Source: Aplysia californica
Taxonomy: Eukaryota > Mollusca > Gastropoda > Aplysiida > Aplysiidae
Assembly: GCF_000002075.1 (NCBI RefSeq)
Contig: NW_004798342.1
Location: 47,751 to 111,750 of the forward strand
Length of the DNA: 64,000 nucleotides
Reading direction: 5' to 3'
The number at the start of each line of letters is the position of its first letter. Position 1 is the stretch's first letter. The translations under genes and the position numbers were made by a program. The notes beneath the pieces were generated by a model that ran no database searches, had not been told where the DNA came from, and worked only from the letters and a program-made list of their open reading frames with translations. Positions 32,968 to 60,676 of the stretch are shown piece by piece.

Positions 32968-33715
32968 TACATGTACTTTCAAATCCACATGATTGTTAAT
33001 TTGTGAAAATAAGATTGCAGTGCACATTTTACGCTACCGGTACTTTCATGTTTTATCTTTTTAGTTTTAAATACAAAATACAATGAATTATGCTGAATAA
33101 AAATCATACATGTTTAATCTGAAAAGCAGTAAACTGAAAGAAAATTAAATTAACTAGATCTATTATTTTTCTTCTATTTGAGCAGCCTCTTTAAAGAGAA
33201 AACCCAACTAAACTGAAGAAAATCCGGTAGTTAAACACTAACCCAGCAGAACTGATTGAAACACAAACGCTCAAATACACATAGGCAAATTCACAAACTT
33301 TCATGTTATTTTATTTCTAACAGATTTTTTTTTGGACAATAAATGAATGCGAGAAACTTGGGGGAAAAAAAGAGACCAAAAAAGTCCAAGGAAACACAAC
33401 TAGTATAAGTGTATAAATATTTTTAATATGATTTTGTTGAGTTTTGAGCATTCAAAAGAGCAATTACGTCTGTCTACACTAGATCTAGTAAAAAGATGCA
33501 TGACGTGAATATCCGTAGACTAAACTGACTGAATACAAGTCAGCTATCTTGGCCTGTTATGGTCTTGTGAACAAGACAGGTGGCCATCAGTTTGTGACTA
33601 TTTTTAGCAAGCCGGCATAAGTTCAGTTTGTCTCACTGTCTACCTGAGAGCATAATACAAAATGATGCAATAAAGATTGTGTAAGCTGCTAAGACAATTA
33701 AAAAAAAAATTAATA
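32968..33715. other. Intergenic, no gene recognised
   Basis: AT-rich. GAGAAAACCCAACTAAACTG near 33198 resembles 36310-36340, suggesting a fragment of a shared repeat. Confidence 0.3.
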
Positions 33716-33716
33716 G

Positions 33717-33880
33717 ACATTTTATGGCACTTGGAACACAGTTAGGTTATGTACTGAAGGTAAAGTATTGTATCACAAGAGAGTAACAAACCCCAAAAAG
33801 GAGGAGAGATAAGGACGACCGATGTTTGATAGAAAAGAAGAAGAAAATTACACCGGAGCACCTGCCAACCACCTACTGAG
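33717..33880 (-). repeat. SINE family B copy
   Basis: On the - strand the copy runs from GGTGGTTGGCAGGTGCTCC through GTTACTCTCTTGTG to a degenerate tail (AAGTGCCATAAAATG). Confidence 0.55.
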
Positions 33881-33990
33881 GCAATTTCACAGATACTATA
33901 CTGATAGTCCCGCTTTCAGAAAGCTTCCCAACATTCCAAGCTGCTTTGCTTCACTCTTGGTTCTTTTTGGTTTTCTTGGAAAGTAAAAAA

Positions 33991-33991
33991 G

Positions 33992-34050
<59 letters not shown>
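33991..34050. repeat. (TA)n microsatellite
   Basis: About 60 bp of pure TA repeat. It abuts a possible pogo-like end at about 34051, as would be expected from expansion at a TA target. Confidence 0.9.
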
Positions 34051-34051
<1 letters not shown>

Positions 34052-34834
34052 CGAGTCCTGAAACAACGAGAAGTCTGCTATAAAGACACTATTCTAAAAC
34101 CCCGTTTTTTTCCCTTCTTTATCTTTGTAAATAAAATACTGCATTTGCGCAATCAGACAGTCATGCGAGTCGGTTATAGCGAAATAATGCGGCTGCTGTG
34201 CACAGCACACAGACCAATTAAACTTATAAAACCTCGCCAGTTGAGAAAGTTGTTGGTGATCCAGCGAAACAAAGAATGGGAGAGCCCATTCGAACCAACA
34301 ATGAAGGCCGAAGCGAATGAGTGGGGAGGGTGTGGCATACGCAGACAAGCAGAACGCATCGCGTGATAGGCCAGCCCAGTCTAGATTATCTAGGCATACC
34401 GTGCCTCTCACTTCTCTGGTGTGGGATGGAGAGGTCACAATGATGTGACTGTGATAGATGGAGTGAATGTGTGACGTGCGCAAGCAGAGGCAACACACCA
34501 CAGTGTGTGGTGGGGTGGGGAACAACACAGCAGGCAAGTTAGCCTAGAGCCAGAGCTCCTTCTTTCTGATCGCCAAAGCCGATTTGTCAACATTGCTAGT
34601 GCTAGAGAAAGAAACCTGATTCGATTTTTGATCAAAAAGACCTAGAGATCATGTTGAACAAAATCATCATATGGGGAAATACAAAAAGGAATAAACAGAA
34701 CACCAAATTCATAGATTAGGCCTACTTTACTATTTCCCTTGAATTTATTACTGGATCCCTAATAACGAGAATCCTGCTATAACGAACATTTCGCACCGGT
34801 CCCCTCCCTCTCGTTATAACAGGATTCCACTGTA
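34051..34834. mobile_element. Possible pogo-like MITE
   Basis: The right end is clear (reverse complement CAGTGGAATCCTGTTATAAC, then GAGAGGGAGGGGACCGG), followed by TA and a short TA array. The left side near 34051 has the related but degraded CGAGTCCTGAAACAACGAGA. The interior has open frames on both strands (for example 34537-34094, -) that I do not recognise. Confidence 0.4.
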
Positions 34835-34867
34835 TATATATATATATATATATATTTATATTGACTG

Positions 34868-35002
34868 TTCGTTTGTTTGAGTAAAGAGAAGCACATCCAC
34901 ACAATATTGGTCATTTTGTGCTGGGAAAAAGCAAGACAGACAGAAAGAAACAACTGAAGTAACGCGAAGAAGTAGGACCTACCAGTGGCACTTTCCAATC
35001 AC
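34868..35002 (-). repeat. SINE-like family C copy
   Basis: Reverse complement of the family C consensus: TTTGTTTGAGTAAAGAGAAG at the left and AGTAGGACCTACCAGTGGCA at the right. Confidence 0.55.
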
Positions 35003-35849
35003 CCCCATATGTACATGTACAAGATTCTGTCCTAGTGGAGATAGAACGACATCGATTTGAAATGGAGATCATTTCTCATACGATAATAAGAGGTAAGAGG
35101 TAGCTTGTGGAGAAAAAAAAGTATCACGATCATTTTCCTCTTTTATACAATCTTATCACAAAGAAGAAATTGACATAAACAGCAAAGAGTACAGAGTATC
35201 AAATAGTGAAAGTGATAGGTTCTGGTACATGTTGTCGTTGTTGTTGTTTTCAAATCCCTTTAGCTGCGAGCATTTCGCTCTTGGCAGCAGGTTTTGGTAC
35301 ATAAAATGCCTTTTACTTTTAGCCTCTCCAGCTTTTGCTTCCTGTGATAATGATGCTGATGAAGATGCTCATAGTAACTGGTGGTGGAAAACAATCAAAA
35401 TAAGGAGGACAGCATTCTTACCGGAATAAATGAGAAGATATGGGAATACATACAACTTTCTTCCTTTCATAAAAAATACACAACATAGTGCAAGACACGC
35501 ATGTCAATTAATTTTTAAGATGTTATGTCTTTTTCGATATAATGCGCATTGAGCATTTTTTTAGAAAATGTAAATCATGCGCAGTATGTTATTTATTATT
35601 ATTATATATGCCACTTTGAAAAGTGCTGCATGACGTAGTCTTGCACTGAGCAGCTGACATTTATTTCTATAGTAACAATGAGCACAAAAAAACCGGAAAA
35701 ATGAAAAAAAAAATTTCAATTGAAATGAACACATAAAAAAAAGCACCAATTAAATTAACCCAAATTCTCCTGAGAAAGACATGGTAACCCGTGGAAAAAA
35801 AGACAACACACCGACTGCATTGAGACAACAACTTTGGTGTCCTTGTTTG
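35003..35849. other. Intergenic, no gene recognised
   Basis: Short chance frames only; A-rich on the + strand at 35690-35750. Confidence 0.35.
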
Positions 35850-36025
35850 GTTTAGTTTTAGTGAGAGTTTAGTGGCACTTGCAACAAGGTCAAATAAGTG
35901 TTGAAGATTTGAGGTGTTGTTACTAGAGAGTAACATACAAAAAAAAAATGGAGGAATGACAAGGAAGATAAATGTTTGACCAGAAAGAAGGGACAAACTG
36001 TACTGAAGTACCCACCCTCCACCCA
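35850..36025 (-). repeat. SINE family B copy (diverged)
   Basis: TTAGTTTTAGTGAGAGTTTA, GCACTTGCAACAAGGTCAAA and GGTGTTGTTACTAGAGAGTA follow the reverse complement of the family B consensus. Confidence 0.5.
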
Positions 36026-36703
36026 CTACTTTAACAAATACATGAATACCCCCACTGAGAACAAATTTTTAGATGGAAAATAGAAAAAAAATCTTTCATT
36101 TCCTCATTGTTAAACACATGCACACATAGACACACACACAAACACACTAATATTATATCAGAAAGGGGGTGGAGCTGTGGAAGCCAGTTCAGATAAATCA
36201 ATAGGTACAGTTGAGTCCACATACACCATACACATTTAATCTGAAAACAGCTGTTAATCGAAAGAAAAGAAATTCATCGACTTTTATTTCTTCTATTTGA
36301 GCAACCTCTCGAAACCGAAAACCCAGCTAAACTGCAGACCGGCTGTCTCACATATTTCGATTTAAGCGGACCCCTCTGTACATTATGGAAACAAGGTTGA
36401 GAACGTGAAAGAGTATTCTTGAATTATCATTGTGAGTAAAGAAGCAACAATGGTACAGACAAATGATGACTGATTTGAACACAAAATGCCTACACATCAG
36501 CTCAACTCCAACATTGGCATATTAACCCTATCCATACGTCGTGTTTTACTATTGTATCCATACGACGTGGGGAACTCTGTGCCACCACTTTCCAAAGAGG
36601 AAATTTACTCGTTAATCCGATCTGTACGCTTTGCATAGCAGTCTGTCAAAATGATTTTTTGAGAAATACTCAAAGTTTCAAAGAGATCTTCGTAACAGAA
36701 GTA

Positions 36704-37704
36704 CAGTGGAAACCTGATATAACAGGGATGGTGGGAGTAGAGAAAAAGTCCTGTTATATCCGATCCCTGTTAAATTAGAAATGCAAGGAAAGTAAGCATT
36801 TGAGGACTAATCCAGCTGTATTTATTCATGGGTAGTTTCCCTTGCCACAAGTACCCACGAACAGTGGTTTTGGCACCAACTTTCTCCTTGCCTACTTAAA
36901 CCACATCAGAAGAGCTTGGTCCACAGCATCTGCATCGGGTAATCTCCTCTCTCATCTTCTTTCGATCCAGAGCAAACTTTCCATTGGAGTATGCTACCAC
37001 TATCTTCTCTCTATCCTTGATAATGATGTGAATCGACCCTTGTGGAATGTCGAACTGACGCCAAATCTCTGCCAGTGGAGCTTGCTTTTTGTCAACAGCC
37101 TGGATTATTTTGTATATTTTGTCAATTGAACAGCATAATTTTCTCTTGCGCTTGACATCGTTGGTGGCCAAAATGAAAGAAGTAGGCTTAGATCTAGGCC
37201 GACCAGTCGCAAACAGAGTGCGTTAACTTCCGTTAAGCTTAGATCTACACATGTACTGTTGTTAGTGAGCAGTCACAGTGTGGTGTGGTGAGTGGTGCAT
37301 GCGTGTGTGCTTTGAACTGCGGAACAAGCTCTGCACACGACCAGATTTGGCCATGCGGCAGGCCTGAGTATGACACATTACGTGTGCGTGTTGCTAGGTG
37401 TCAGGCTAGATCGAGGTCTGCAGCACACTGCACCCTTCTCTCGCTTCACCCGCTGCGGGTGCTTGCATTGGCATGGTTTGCGAGGGCTTGCTCCCTCACT
37501 GCGTTACTCTCTCTCTCTCACTTACTTTTTACACATTGGTAAGGAGCCTTCGTCCCTGCTATAACCGGTTGGGCTCTGATGAGGCCCTGCTATTGCCGAT
37601 AACTTTTAATAGAGACAAAGAGTAGGAAAAAACGGGGATTAAAAAAATTCCTGTTATTACCGGATCCCTTTTATTACCGGTCCTGTTATATATGGTCTCC
37701 ACTG
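36704..37704 (-). mobile_element. Tigger/pogo-like element, copy 2 (HTH only)
   Basis: It is flanked by TA (36702-36703 and 37705-37706), with ends CAGTGGAAACCTGATATAAC and (reverse complement) CAGTGGAGACCATATATAAC. On the - strand a 91-codon frame (37171-36896) has the CENP-B/pogo N-terminal helix-turn-helix: KRKRKLCCSIDKIYKIIQAV, then [20 protein letters not shown]. The second half of the DNA-binding domain ([12 protein letters not shown]) follows in another frame, and no DDE core is present. It is inserted in a piggyBac-like element. The sister copy is at 24577-25437. Confidence 0.8.
37670..37675 (-). promoter_or_regulatory. Possible polyadenylation signal of ADPRH copy 2
   Basis: AATAAA on the - strand, about 104 bp after the stop codon and inside the right end of the nested Tigger/pogo-like element. 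It is the nearest canonical signal, so the transposon may supply the gene's 3' end. This is an inference from position only. Confidence 0.45.
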
Positions 37705-37778
37705 TATTATAAAATGAGAAGAATACAACCCCGGGGGTACAAAATTACCCCAGGGCGTACGGAGAGGGTTAAGTCACC

Positions 37779-53869
<16,091 letters not shown>

Positions 53870-54012
53870 CTGTCAAAAAAAGTATGTCACTAAGAGAGAA
53901 TTCATAGATTTAATCACAGGATCAGTTGCCTCAGAGGCCAGTAAACTATTTGATACTGTGCATAGGGCCTACTATTATTTTTATATATGTACCGTGTGTG
54001 TGTATATATAGG

Positions 54013-54423
54013 CAGCGTAGTGAAATCAGGCACTTTTCAAAATAACAAATTCGGAGAAACAGGCATTTTTCTGCCAGTTAATTTTTTATCCAATTTTTAT
54101 TTTTTGGCTTAACCTCTTTTACATCAATATAAAAACACATTTCCATGTGAATTTTACGGAAAATCATTGTCATTGATTAAAGTCTTAAATATGTGCCATA
54201 TTTTTCAGTCTTCAAATACTCTTTAGCTATAATCATGGAGCTACAAAACTTTAGCGGCTATTTTCTTGCTACTTTCTTCAGTCGCAAACGTCTTGAGTTC
54301 TATTAAATTCAAGATCATGAATATTTCTTTCATTGGAAGCAAGGCAAATGAAAGCTTTTAGATGATACCAATAATAACTCCACATGTACAAAAATTGACG
54401 AGCGCCTGATTCCACCGCGTCAT
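54013..54423. mobile_element. Inverted-repeat MITE (ATCAGGC ends)
   Basis: CAGCGTAGTGAAATCAGGC at the left pairs with the right end (reverse complement TGACGCGGTGGAATCAGGC), 19 bp with a few mismatches. It is about 411 bp, upstream of ADPRH copy 2. The superfamily is not assigned. Confidence 0.5.
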
Positions 54424-55795
54424 GACACACATATGTATATATATAGATCTATATATATTATATAATACTATAAAAGAACTTTTTAATGTTCTCAAAGTGT
54501 TAATTATAAATAATAGATCTATCAACTGAGAAGTGAGAAGCCTAAGGCAGGCTTGTTGTTTTAAATCTCGTATCGTCTCTATCTATTGCAGCACTAATGC
54601 CTCTTTATACTGCAGAGAGATGAAATTAAACACCGTAGGAGACACACATACCGGTGGAACGCCACAGTATACTAGACGACGAGAGATACATGTAGATCTA
54701 TGTACACTAAACTTTACGCCCAAAATTGCTTTAACCCAAACGACCCGGGGTGCACTCAATCTCCGAAACATTGTTATTGTCACGGTCTTTGGGCTAGCCT
54801 ACAAAAGAAAACACCGGTTCGGAATTATAGTAACAGACACATTCATTATACATATCGTTGTCACCAAAGATTCTCTAGCCTGCTACAGATGTTTTAGTTG
54901 CCCTATCTCGCGTCCGCGCGAGACTTGGGCGCTTCCTTGTGTTAGCGCGTGACGGCCCGTGATGCGAGTGTGAACAAACGGTCCAGCGTAGAGTAGAGAA
55001 TGCACAGTAGTGTACCTGATCAAATTACTTATCAAACTCAAACAATTCCGTATGTAATCAAATAGTCTTGACATGTATAGGTCCTATTACCTCTGTAGGC
55101 TACTTAAAAAAACCCAGATATACAATTTTTCTCCAACAGAACAGAGTATCATAAAGGAACAAGACAGCACTATGAAGCCGAACTTGAATTGGAGAACACA
55201 TTCGAACTCGCACTGTGTATTTCCTTGTTCTTCAGGGCCCCAAGTAGGCCTAGAGTAAGAAATTGATTGTGAAACCCCGAAACTATTTTTAGATACTCAG
55301 TCAAAATATCTATGAATAGATCGTCATATAAGGGGGTAGCTCCGTCCATTGCACGGATCCTCCGGGATGTTTTGGAGATTAGTAACCGTAGCCTGTCAGT
55401 TCCCCAAAATATCACGGCTGAACAGCGAAGTGCAGAGCTATAGCAGAGAGGGTTTACAGTAGTATTACTGTAAACTCTCTGGCTATAGGTACGAATTCAA
55501 TCAGAGAAAGGACGTCTGTTACTAAATTATGGTTTGGTTGCTCAACATCTGGCCCTCGATCCAAATCCAACACGACTTCCTATTTGCCCAGTATTAAGTC
55601 TTCAAAGAGAGTCACTCAAAACCAAACGAATGGCTGTAAGAGAAGAGCAGGGCACTTTAATTTACTTTAAAAAGAAACCTCCTTTTCAACACGAAATGAC
55701 CAAGAAGAGAGAGCGAGCGCATGGTAAATGTAATAATAATAATAATAATAATAATAGATCACACAATTAACTGCGTTGACTAAACTAACACTTGG
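54424..55795. other. Upstream region of ADPRH copy 2
   Basis: A CpG-rich patch at 54903-54970 (CGCGTCCGCGCGAGAC, GCGCGTGACGGCCCG) is the most promoter-like stretch upstream of the gene, and a 5' UTR exon near it is possible. The 139-codon frame at 54533-54952 has no recognisable domain. An AAT triplet array lies at 55733-55755. Confidence 0.3.
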
Positions 55796-55924
55796 CCGTT
55801 GTCGTTGCTTTGGTCTGAACTCATATTGAGGGATTACGAGATTTGTAGGTACATTAATTTGGTCGATCGGCCGTTTTCGTTAGCCAAGAACGACTGTCGC
55901 TCATCCGAGTGTTTGGGTGCCCAT

Positions 55925-56215
55925 TGGGAGATCGGGTCGGATCGAGTCAGAGATGAGGTGGGAAGAGGGCGTTGGCGATGGATTGGACACACTTTCAGGA
56001 AGTCAAGCAGCTGCATAACAAGGAACGTGTTAAATTGGAACCCGCAGGGTAAAATATCAATTTTTGTTTGGAACCTGGAGAAGAGTCACGGAAATGGATG
56101 TACCGTACAGAAAAGTGAGAAGACATGGAGTGACATCAAGTGACTAGGATAAGGAAAGGTGGAAATAAGTGTTTGTTCGTGGCCTATAAGTTGATCCAGG
56201 GTGAGAACTGCAATA
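55925..56215 (+). mobile_element. LINE C-terminal tail, copy 1
   Basis: Encodes VRDEVGRGRWRWIGHTFRKS, SSCITRNVLNWNPQGK and KTWSDIK, nearly the same as 56535-56740. It is broken by small changes. The two copies lie about 600 bp apart in the same orientation. Confidence 0.65.
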
Positions 56216-56342
56216 ATGATGATAGGCTGGAGGCTTGTGACTCTCTCGATTTGTTTTTTTTCTTCTGTTGTATTGATCTTTCTTTTATTTTGTACTTGTT
56301 TTCATTTGTCTTTTTTTGTCTTTAATCTTCAACTACAACGAC

Positions 56343-56815
56343 ACTACGAACAAAGCTAAGAATTTTCAACTCAAATGTGAAGTCAGTCTTGTTGTATGGA
56401 TGTGAGACGTGGAACACATCCCATACGGCATAAAGAGGATCTAGGTTTTCTTGAACAAGTGTCTGAGGAGGCTGCTGAGGATCAAATGGACAAACAGGAT
56501 CACCAACGAGGAAGTATTAAGAAGAACCAGACAGAGCCCGGTCAGAGATGAGGTGGGAAGAAGACGTTGGCGATGGATTGGACACACTCTCAGGAAGTCA
56601 AGCAGCTGCATAACAAGAAAAGTGTTAGATTGGAACCCACAAGGTAAAAGATCAAGGGGAAGACCTTGTGGAACCCGGAGAAGAGTCACAGAAATGGATG
56701 TACAGAAAAGTGGGAAGACGTGGAGGGACATCAACCGACTAGCCCAGGATAGGGAAAGGTGGAGAGTGTTTGTTCGTGGCCTATATCCTGGCCCAGGGTG
56801 AGAAAGGCAATGATG
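56343..56815 (+). mobile_element. LINE C-terminal tail, copy 2
   Basis: Starts with KLRIFNSNVKSVLLYGCETW and continues into a 116-codon frame: CLRRLLRIKWTNRITNEEVL, RRRWRWIGHTLRKSSSCITR, WNPQGKRSRGRPCGTRRRVT and LAQDRERWRVFVRGLYPGPG, then a stop and GATGAC repeats. This is the usual C-terminal end of invertebrate LINE endonuclease/reverse-transcriptase proteins. One small shift separates the two parts. It is 5'-truncated and dead. Confidence 0.75.
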
Positions 56816-57011
56816 ACAACGACGTCCTCTTTTTCTGATGTTGTTAATTATGATTTTCAGTAATATTTTATCTTACTGATTCGTGCTATTCAGAAGCATT
56901 TTAATATAGGCGAGTCCCCATAAAAAACCGGTCTTAATTTTTTTTCAAAGCACACAAAGATGTGTTGTTCGATGTGGCATCTCACCACATGGCACCAACA
57001 TACCAACATAA

Positions 57012-57162
57012 GTGCATAAGGTCATATGAGCGGCAGAAGATTACAGGTGCTACAAGAGAGTTACAAACATAAAAATGAAGAAGGGGAGATAAGGACGATA
57101 GATGCTTGACATGAAAGAAGAAGCAAACCACATCAGAGAACCCGCCAACCACCCACAAAAAT
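57012..57162 (-). repeat. SINE family B copy
   Basis: GTGCATAAGGTCATATGAGC, GAAGGGGAGATAAGGACGAT and CCCGCCAACCACCCA follow the family B consensus in reverse orientation. Confidence 0.6.
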
Positions 57163-57599
57163 TCTTTAAATAACTATTTATTAAAAAATAATAATTAAAG
57201 GTAGCTTACTTCCTACGATAATGACAGACCAGACGTATCTTATATTTGCAATGTCTACTAACTGCCGCTTTGGAAACTTTACTTTAATGAAAAATAGGAT
57301 CTTAAATGTGAGTGTCTGTCACCACTTGGCATGATAGAGGGATGAATTATAATACATGTATTATAACGATAGTATATTTGATATCATGATAAGAATTCTA
57401 TTTCACGTCATTTTAAGAGCACAGACAGTACAGAAGATGGTGGGATCATGGGTAGAGACTAGAGACTATTTTGTCAGACTCCCTGCTCTATAACTTTATA
57501 AAATAATCGAGACAAAACATGAAGTCAGTAGGCCAGCTGCCCTTACACGCTACATACATTGTATGCCTCTACAAATCCTAAATACATCACAACAACAAT

Positions 57600-57702
57600 T
57601 AATTGCGCGCGCGCACGCACATACATGCACGCACACATATACACACACATACATACACACACATTCACACACACACACCCACCCCCCCCCCCCTCACACA
57701 CA

Positions 57703-57800
<98 letters not shown>
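57600..57800 (+). repeat. (CA)n array
   Basis: About 200 bp of CA with CACG, CATA and poly-C interruptions. All His/Thr frames here are artefacts. Confidence 0.9.
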
Positions 57801-57801
<1 letters not shown>

Positions 57802-57856
57802 CCCACTATCAAACTCCCTTATCTTTACGCTTTTTTAAAGAATGAAACGAAAATTT

Positions 57857-58384
57857 TTGTTTTTTGTTTTTTGTAAAGTGTTTTACGGCGCTCGCAACTG
57901 CATAGGTCATATGAGCGCGCGGGACACACCTAATATTTTCAGTTGGTAGTGAATTTTGAATTTTGCCCGGGTGGCGGCCGAAGCCTACTCTTATCGATTT
58001 TAGACCACCAAGGGATCTTTAACGTGCGCAACTTGCACACGGGCCCTCCGATATTTTTCGCCCTTGTCCGAGAAGGCTAGGAGTAGATCTTTCCTACCAG
58101 AAGATCAGGGGTGTGGCAGACAGACAGCAGTAAGGAGGAGCCAAGGAGTAGCAGTAGAAAGGCTGCAGAAAGAGTCAGGAGCCCAGAGGAGGGGGCAAAG
58201 GAGGTGAGGGGGTGGGGGCAGAAAGTGAAAATAAAGCAGACAACAGAACATTGCTAGAGAGCAGGAAAGGAGGTGAAAGGAGGCAATTTTAGAGGGGAAA
58301 ATTTTTCGGTCGCTACCCGGATTCGAACCCGGGACCTTTGAATGAGAGGCCAACACCTTAACCTCTAAGCCACGAGAGCCCCCA
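57857..58384 (-). repeat. Full-length tRNA-headed SINE (family A), copy 2
   Basis: The flanking repeat ATGAAACGAAAA (57842-57853 and 58384-58395) is a clear target duplication. On the - strand the copy has the tRNA-like head (GTGGCTTAGAGGTTAAGG, GGGTTCGAATCC), the same body as 1347-1876, and the tail GAGCGCCGTAAAACACTTTA with an A-rich end. It is close to 1347-1876 in sequence, so the family was active fairly recently. Confidence 0.8.
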
Positions 58385-58395
58385 TGAAACGAAAA

Positions 58396-59433
58396 AGAAA
58401 GAAAAAAACAACAAATATTGTACAAGTACAAGTGATCTGATAAGTACCAGGTGTTAAAAAAGAAGAGGCAACATCAACTTGGTCATTGCAACATCAACTT
58501 TAATTTTTTAAAAACTTCATTCATGATAAGATTTAATTAACCAAGGGGATGCCTTAATCAATATTATGAAGAAAATTAACCTTCATGTTCGAGAAACTAC
58601 GGTACCTAACAATCTTTAAGAATGTCTGGCAAAATAAATTAGTTCTTTATTGTACAAATACGCATTACGGCTGATTTTTAAGAAGTTGTAAAGTTTGCAT
58701 TCTACTTAACTTTAGTTGAAAATTTAAAAAAATTGATATTTCTCGAACACGAAGTTTGATTTTCTTCCTATTGGCACATATCTGACATCCCCTTGCTTGC
58801 ATTTTTCTTGTTCTAAATTGATGGGAAGATTACCCTTTAGATTAGTCTTTTTTTTCCAGAAATCCAGAGGAAGGCACAATGACAACAGCAAAATATTCTT
58901 AAGAAATACAATTTTGTAAAGGATCGCACCTCACATCTGTGTACATACGACATAACGTACATGTATAAAATGCAGTACGCAAGGTAACAAATTGTGAATA
59001 TATTAAAAAAGAACACACAATAGTTGGATAGCTTTATTTATTTTAAAAATGACTGGAATGAAGGAGAGGTAGGGATTAACAAGACAATTCTTTATTCTCG
59101 TTTTTCTCTCTTTCTGCAAACAATTCAGTGTTGTGTACTGAAAAAAACATAACACAATGCGATGTCGTGTCATGAAAAACGTATCCACACAATGTTCATT
59201 GTTGTGTCATGGAAAACATAACACAATTTATGCAATGTGGATTCTGAGGCGGAAATGCAAACTGAAGTATCAAGCGGAACCAACATTATGATTGAGAACG
59301 TCGGGCTGCACGGTTCAAGCAAAGATGAAGCTGATTCATGAATTGTTGAGCAAATTTAAGTAACCAATGATTTATCTCTGTTGTATGATCATTCCCTCAT
59401 TTAGGAAAACATGCTAGTTGCTTTTAAACAAGA
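58396..59433. other. Intergenic, no gene recognised
   Basis: A local imperfect repeat of about 45 bp (TTGTGTCATGAAAAAC/TTGTGTCATGGAAAAC with CATAACACAAT) occurs twice or three times at 59130-59230. Otherwise nothing is bounded. Confidence 0.4.
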
Positions 59434-59462
59434 ACTTCATCTCGGCCTTTCCGAGATGAAGT
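59434..59462. other. Perfect 12-bp hairpin with 5-nt loop
   Basis: ACTTCATCTCGG, loop CCTTT, CCGAGATGAAGT. No T-run terminator context applies in an animal genome. Its role is unknown. Confidence 0.6.
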
Positions 59463-60234
59463 GTGTACAGAATATATTTATCGGTAAAAATAAAGTATGT
59501 ATCTCCCCCCCCCCCCCCTTTTTTTTTTTGGTGGTGGTGGTGGGGGGCGCCAGACCTTGTGCGCAAAATATAGGGTTGCCGTTGGGTCATTGCGACGGTG
59601 ATGTAATGTTTCACAGTGGTTTACAATTACAGGAACAGAAACAGAAACAGCAGGCTGTGATTGTCTTGATGAGCGAGAAGATTGGACGGGCAAGGTTAAA
59701 GGGGTTACACTGCACTTTTTTACTTTACGACCTGGGATGGACAAAGATTGCTGCTTAAAAAAGATTAAAGAGTGCGGTATGATGTGGGGTTAACGCCACT
59801 AAAACCACTATTAGTTGTAGGGCTAAGAAAGAGGTGGGACCTCTTATTTGTCACTCACCCCCCCCCCCCAATAGAACAATTGAGATGGTGGAAAGCCTGG
59901 AAAATTCTCAAACAACTAAGTTCACCTTCAACCAACTGGGGATTTTGAACCTCGGTCAATGGAAGAATGAAGTTGAGACCAGTTTCAATAATGAGCAATA
60001 AAGAAAGACATTCGGTAGTAACAATTTATACATTATAGTTATCATCAGTAGCACCACCAGACAGCCAACTCGCTGTTATAACAGAGGGTAATCAGAATAA
60101 TCTCAATACCAGTAACATTTTTAAGCTTAAGATTTAGAAATACATGTATAACAGCAACCTTAGGATCAATTTTTTTTAAACGTCATACATTTGGTGTTTT
60201 TTTTTTTACATACATAAACAAACAAACAATTAAG
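59463..60234. other. Intergenic, no gene recognised
   Basis: Poly-C/T runs at 59503-59530 and 59860-59870. No coding or repeat signal was identified. Confidence 0.35.
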
Positions 60235-60236
60235 CA

Positions 60237-60665
60237 TAATACTGTACTATGACATCATCATCAAGTGCCAGATCTGGGGCAGATATCGGCGATCTTGGTT
60301 CTCCATTCATTCCTTTGCTCGGATGCTCTTAAAAAAGGCTACGTTATCCTGATCTTTGCCCGTTACCTTTCTGGTTAGGTTCTCTTAGTAGGTTGCTCGA
60401 CTGGGCCTACTCCTCCCTAATTTCCTTCAATTTTGTCTGTGAGAGCTAGATAGATGTTCAATACCTCTTATGTCTATTCAGGTGTTCCAAAAAGCTGCAT
60501 TTGTCTTTTCCTGATTGTTTTTAACAGTGAGTGTCCCACGTAGACTTCGTCAAGTACTACCTCATTCGATTTTTTTTCTTTTCCTTTCATGATATTCTCA
60601 GCAGTCTCAAAGCCACATTTCTGTTGCTTCTATTTTATTTTCACGGTCTCTGGTGATTGTCCAGC
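60237..60665 (-). mobile_element. LINE C-terminal fragment
   Basis: The - strand reads TAENIMKGKEKKSNEVVLDE and TIRKRQMQLFG, then GATGATGATG near 60258-60240, as at the 3' end of LINEs. It is broken by several changes and probably belongs with 61085-61320, the gap being filled by a SINE fragment and a (TG)n array. Confidence 0.5.
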
Positions 60666-60676
60666 ATTTTTAAAAA

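Larger units (their letters stand above)
36526..37768. mobile_element. piggyBac-like element with a nested Tigger element
   Basis: TTAA flanks both ends (36522-36525 and 37769-37772). The ends CCCTATCCATACGTCGTG and (reverse complement) CCCTCTCCGTACGCCCTG are inverted repeats. The element's own sequence is only about 240 bp; the rest is the Tigger/pogo-like copy at 36704-37704. Its right TTAA ends 6 bp from the last base of the ADPRH copy 2 stop codon (37779), so it forms the start of that gene's 3' UTR. Confidence 0.7.

Noticed and set aside
34094-34537. 147-codon open frame on the - strand
   Set aside because: No recognisable domain; it is inside a possible pogo-like element but does not resemble a transposase.
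54533-54952. 139-codon open frame upstream of ADPRH copy 2
   Set aside because: No domain, no splice or neighbour support, and overlapping frames on the other strand; probably chance.
57543-57876. His/Thr- and Cys/Val-rich open frames
   Set aside because: They are produced by (CA)n/(TG)n repeats.
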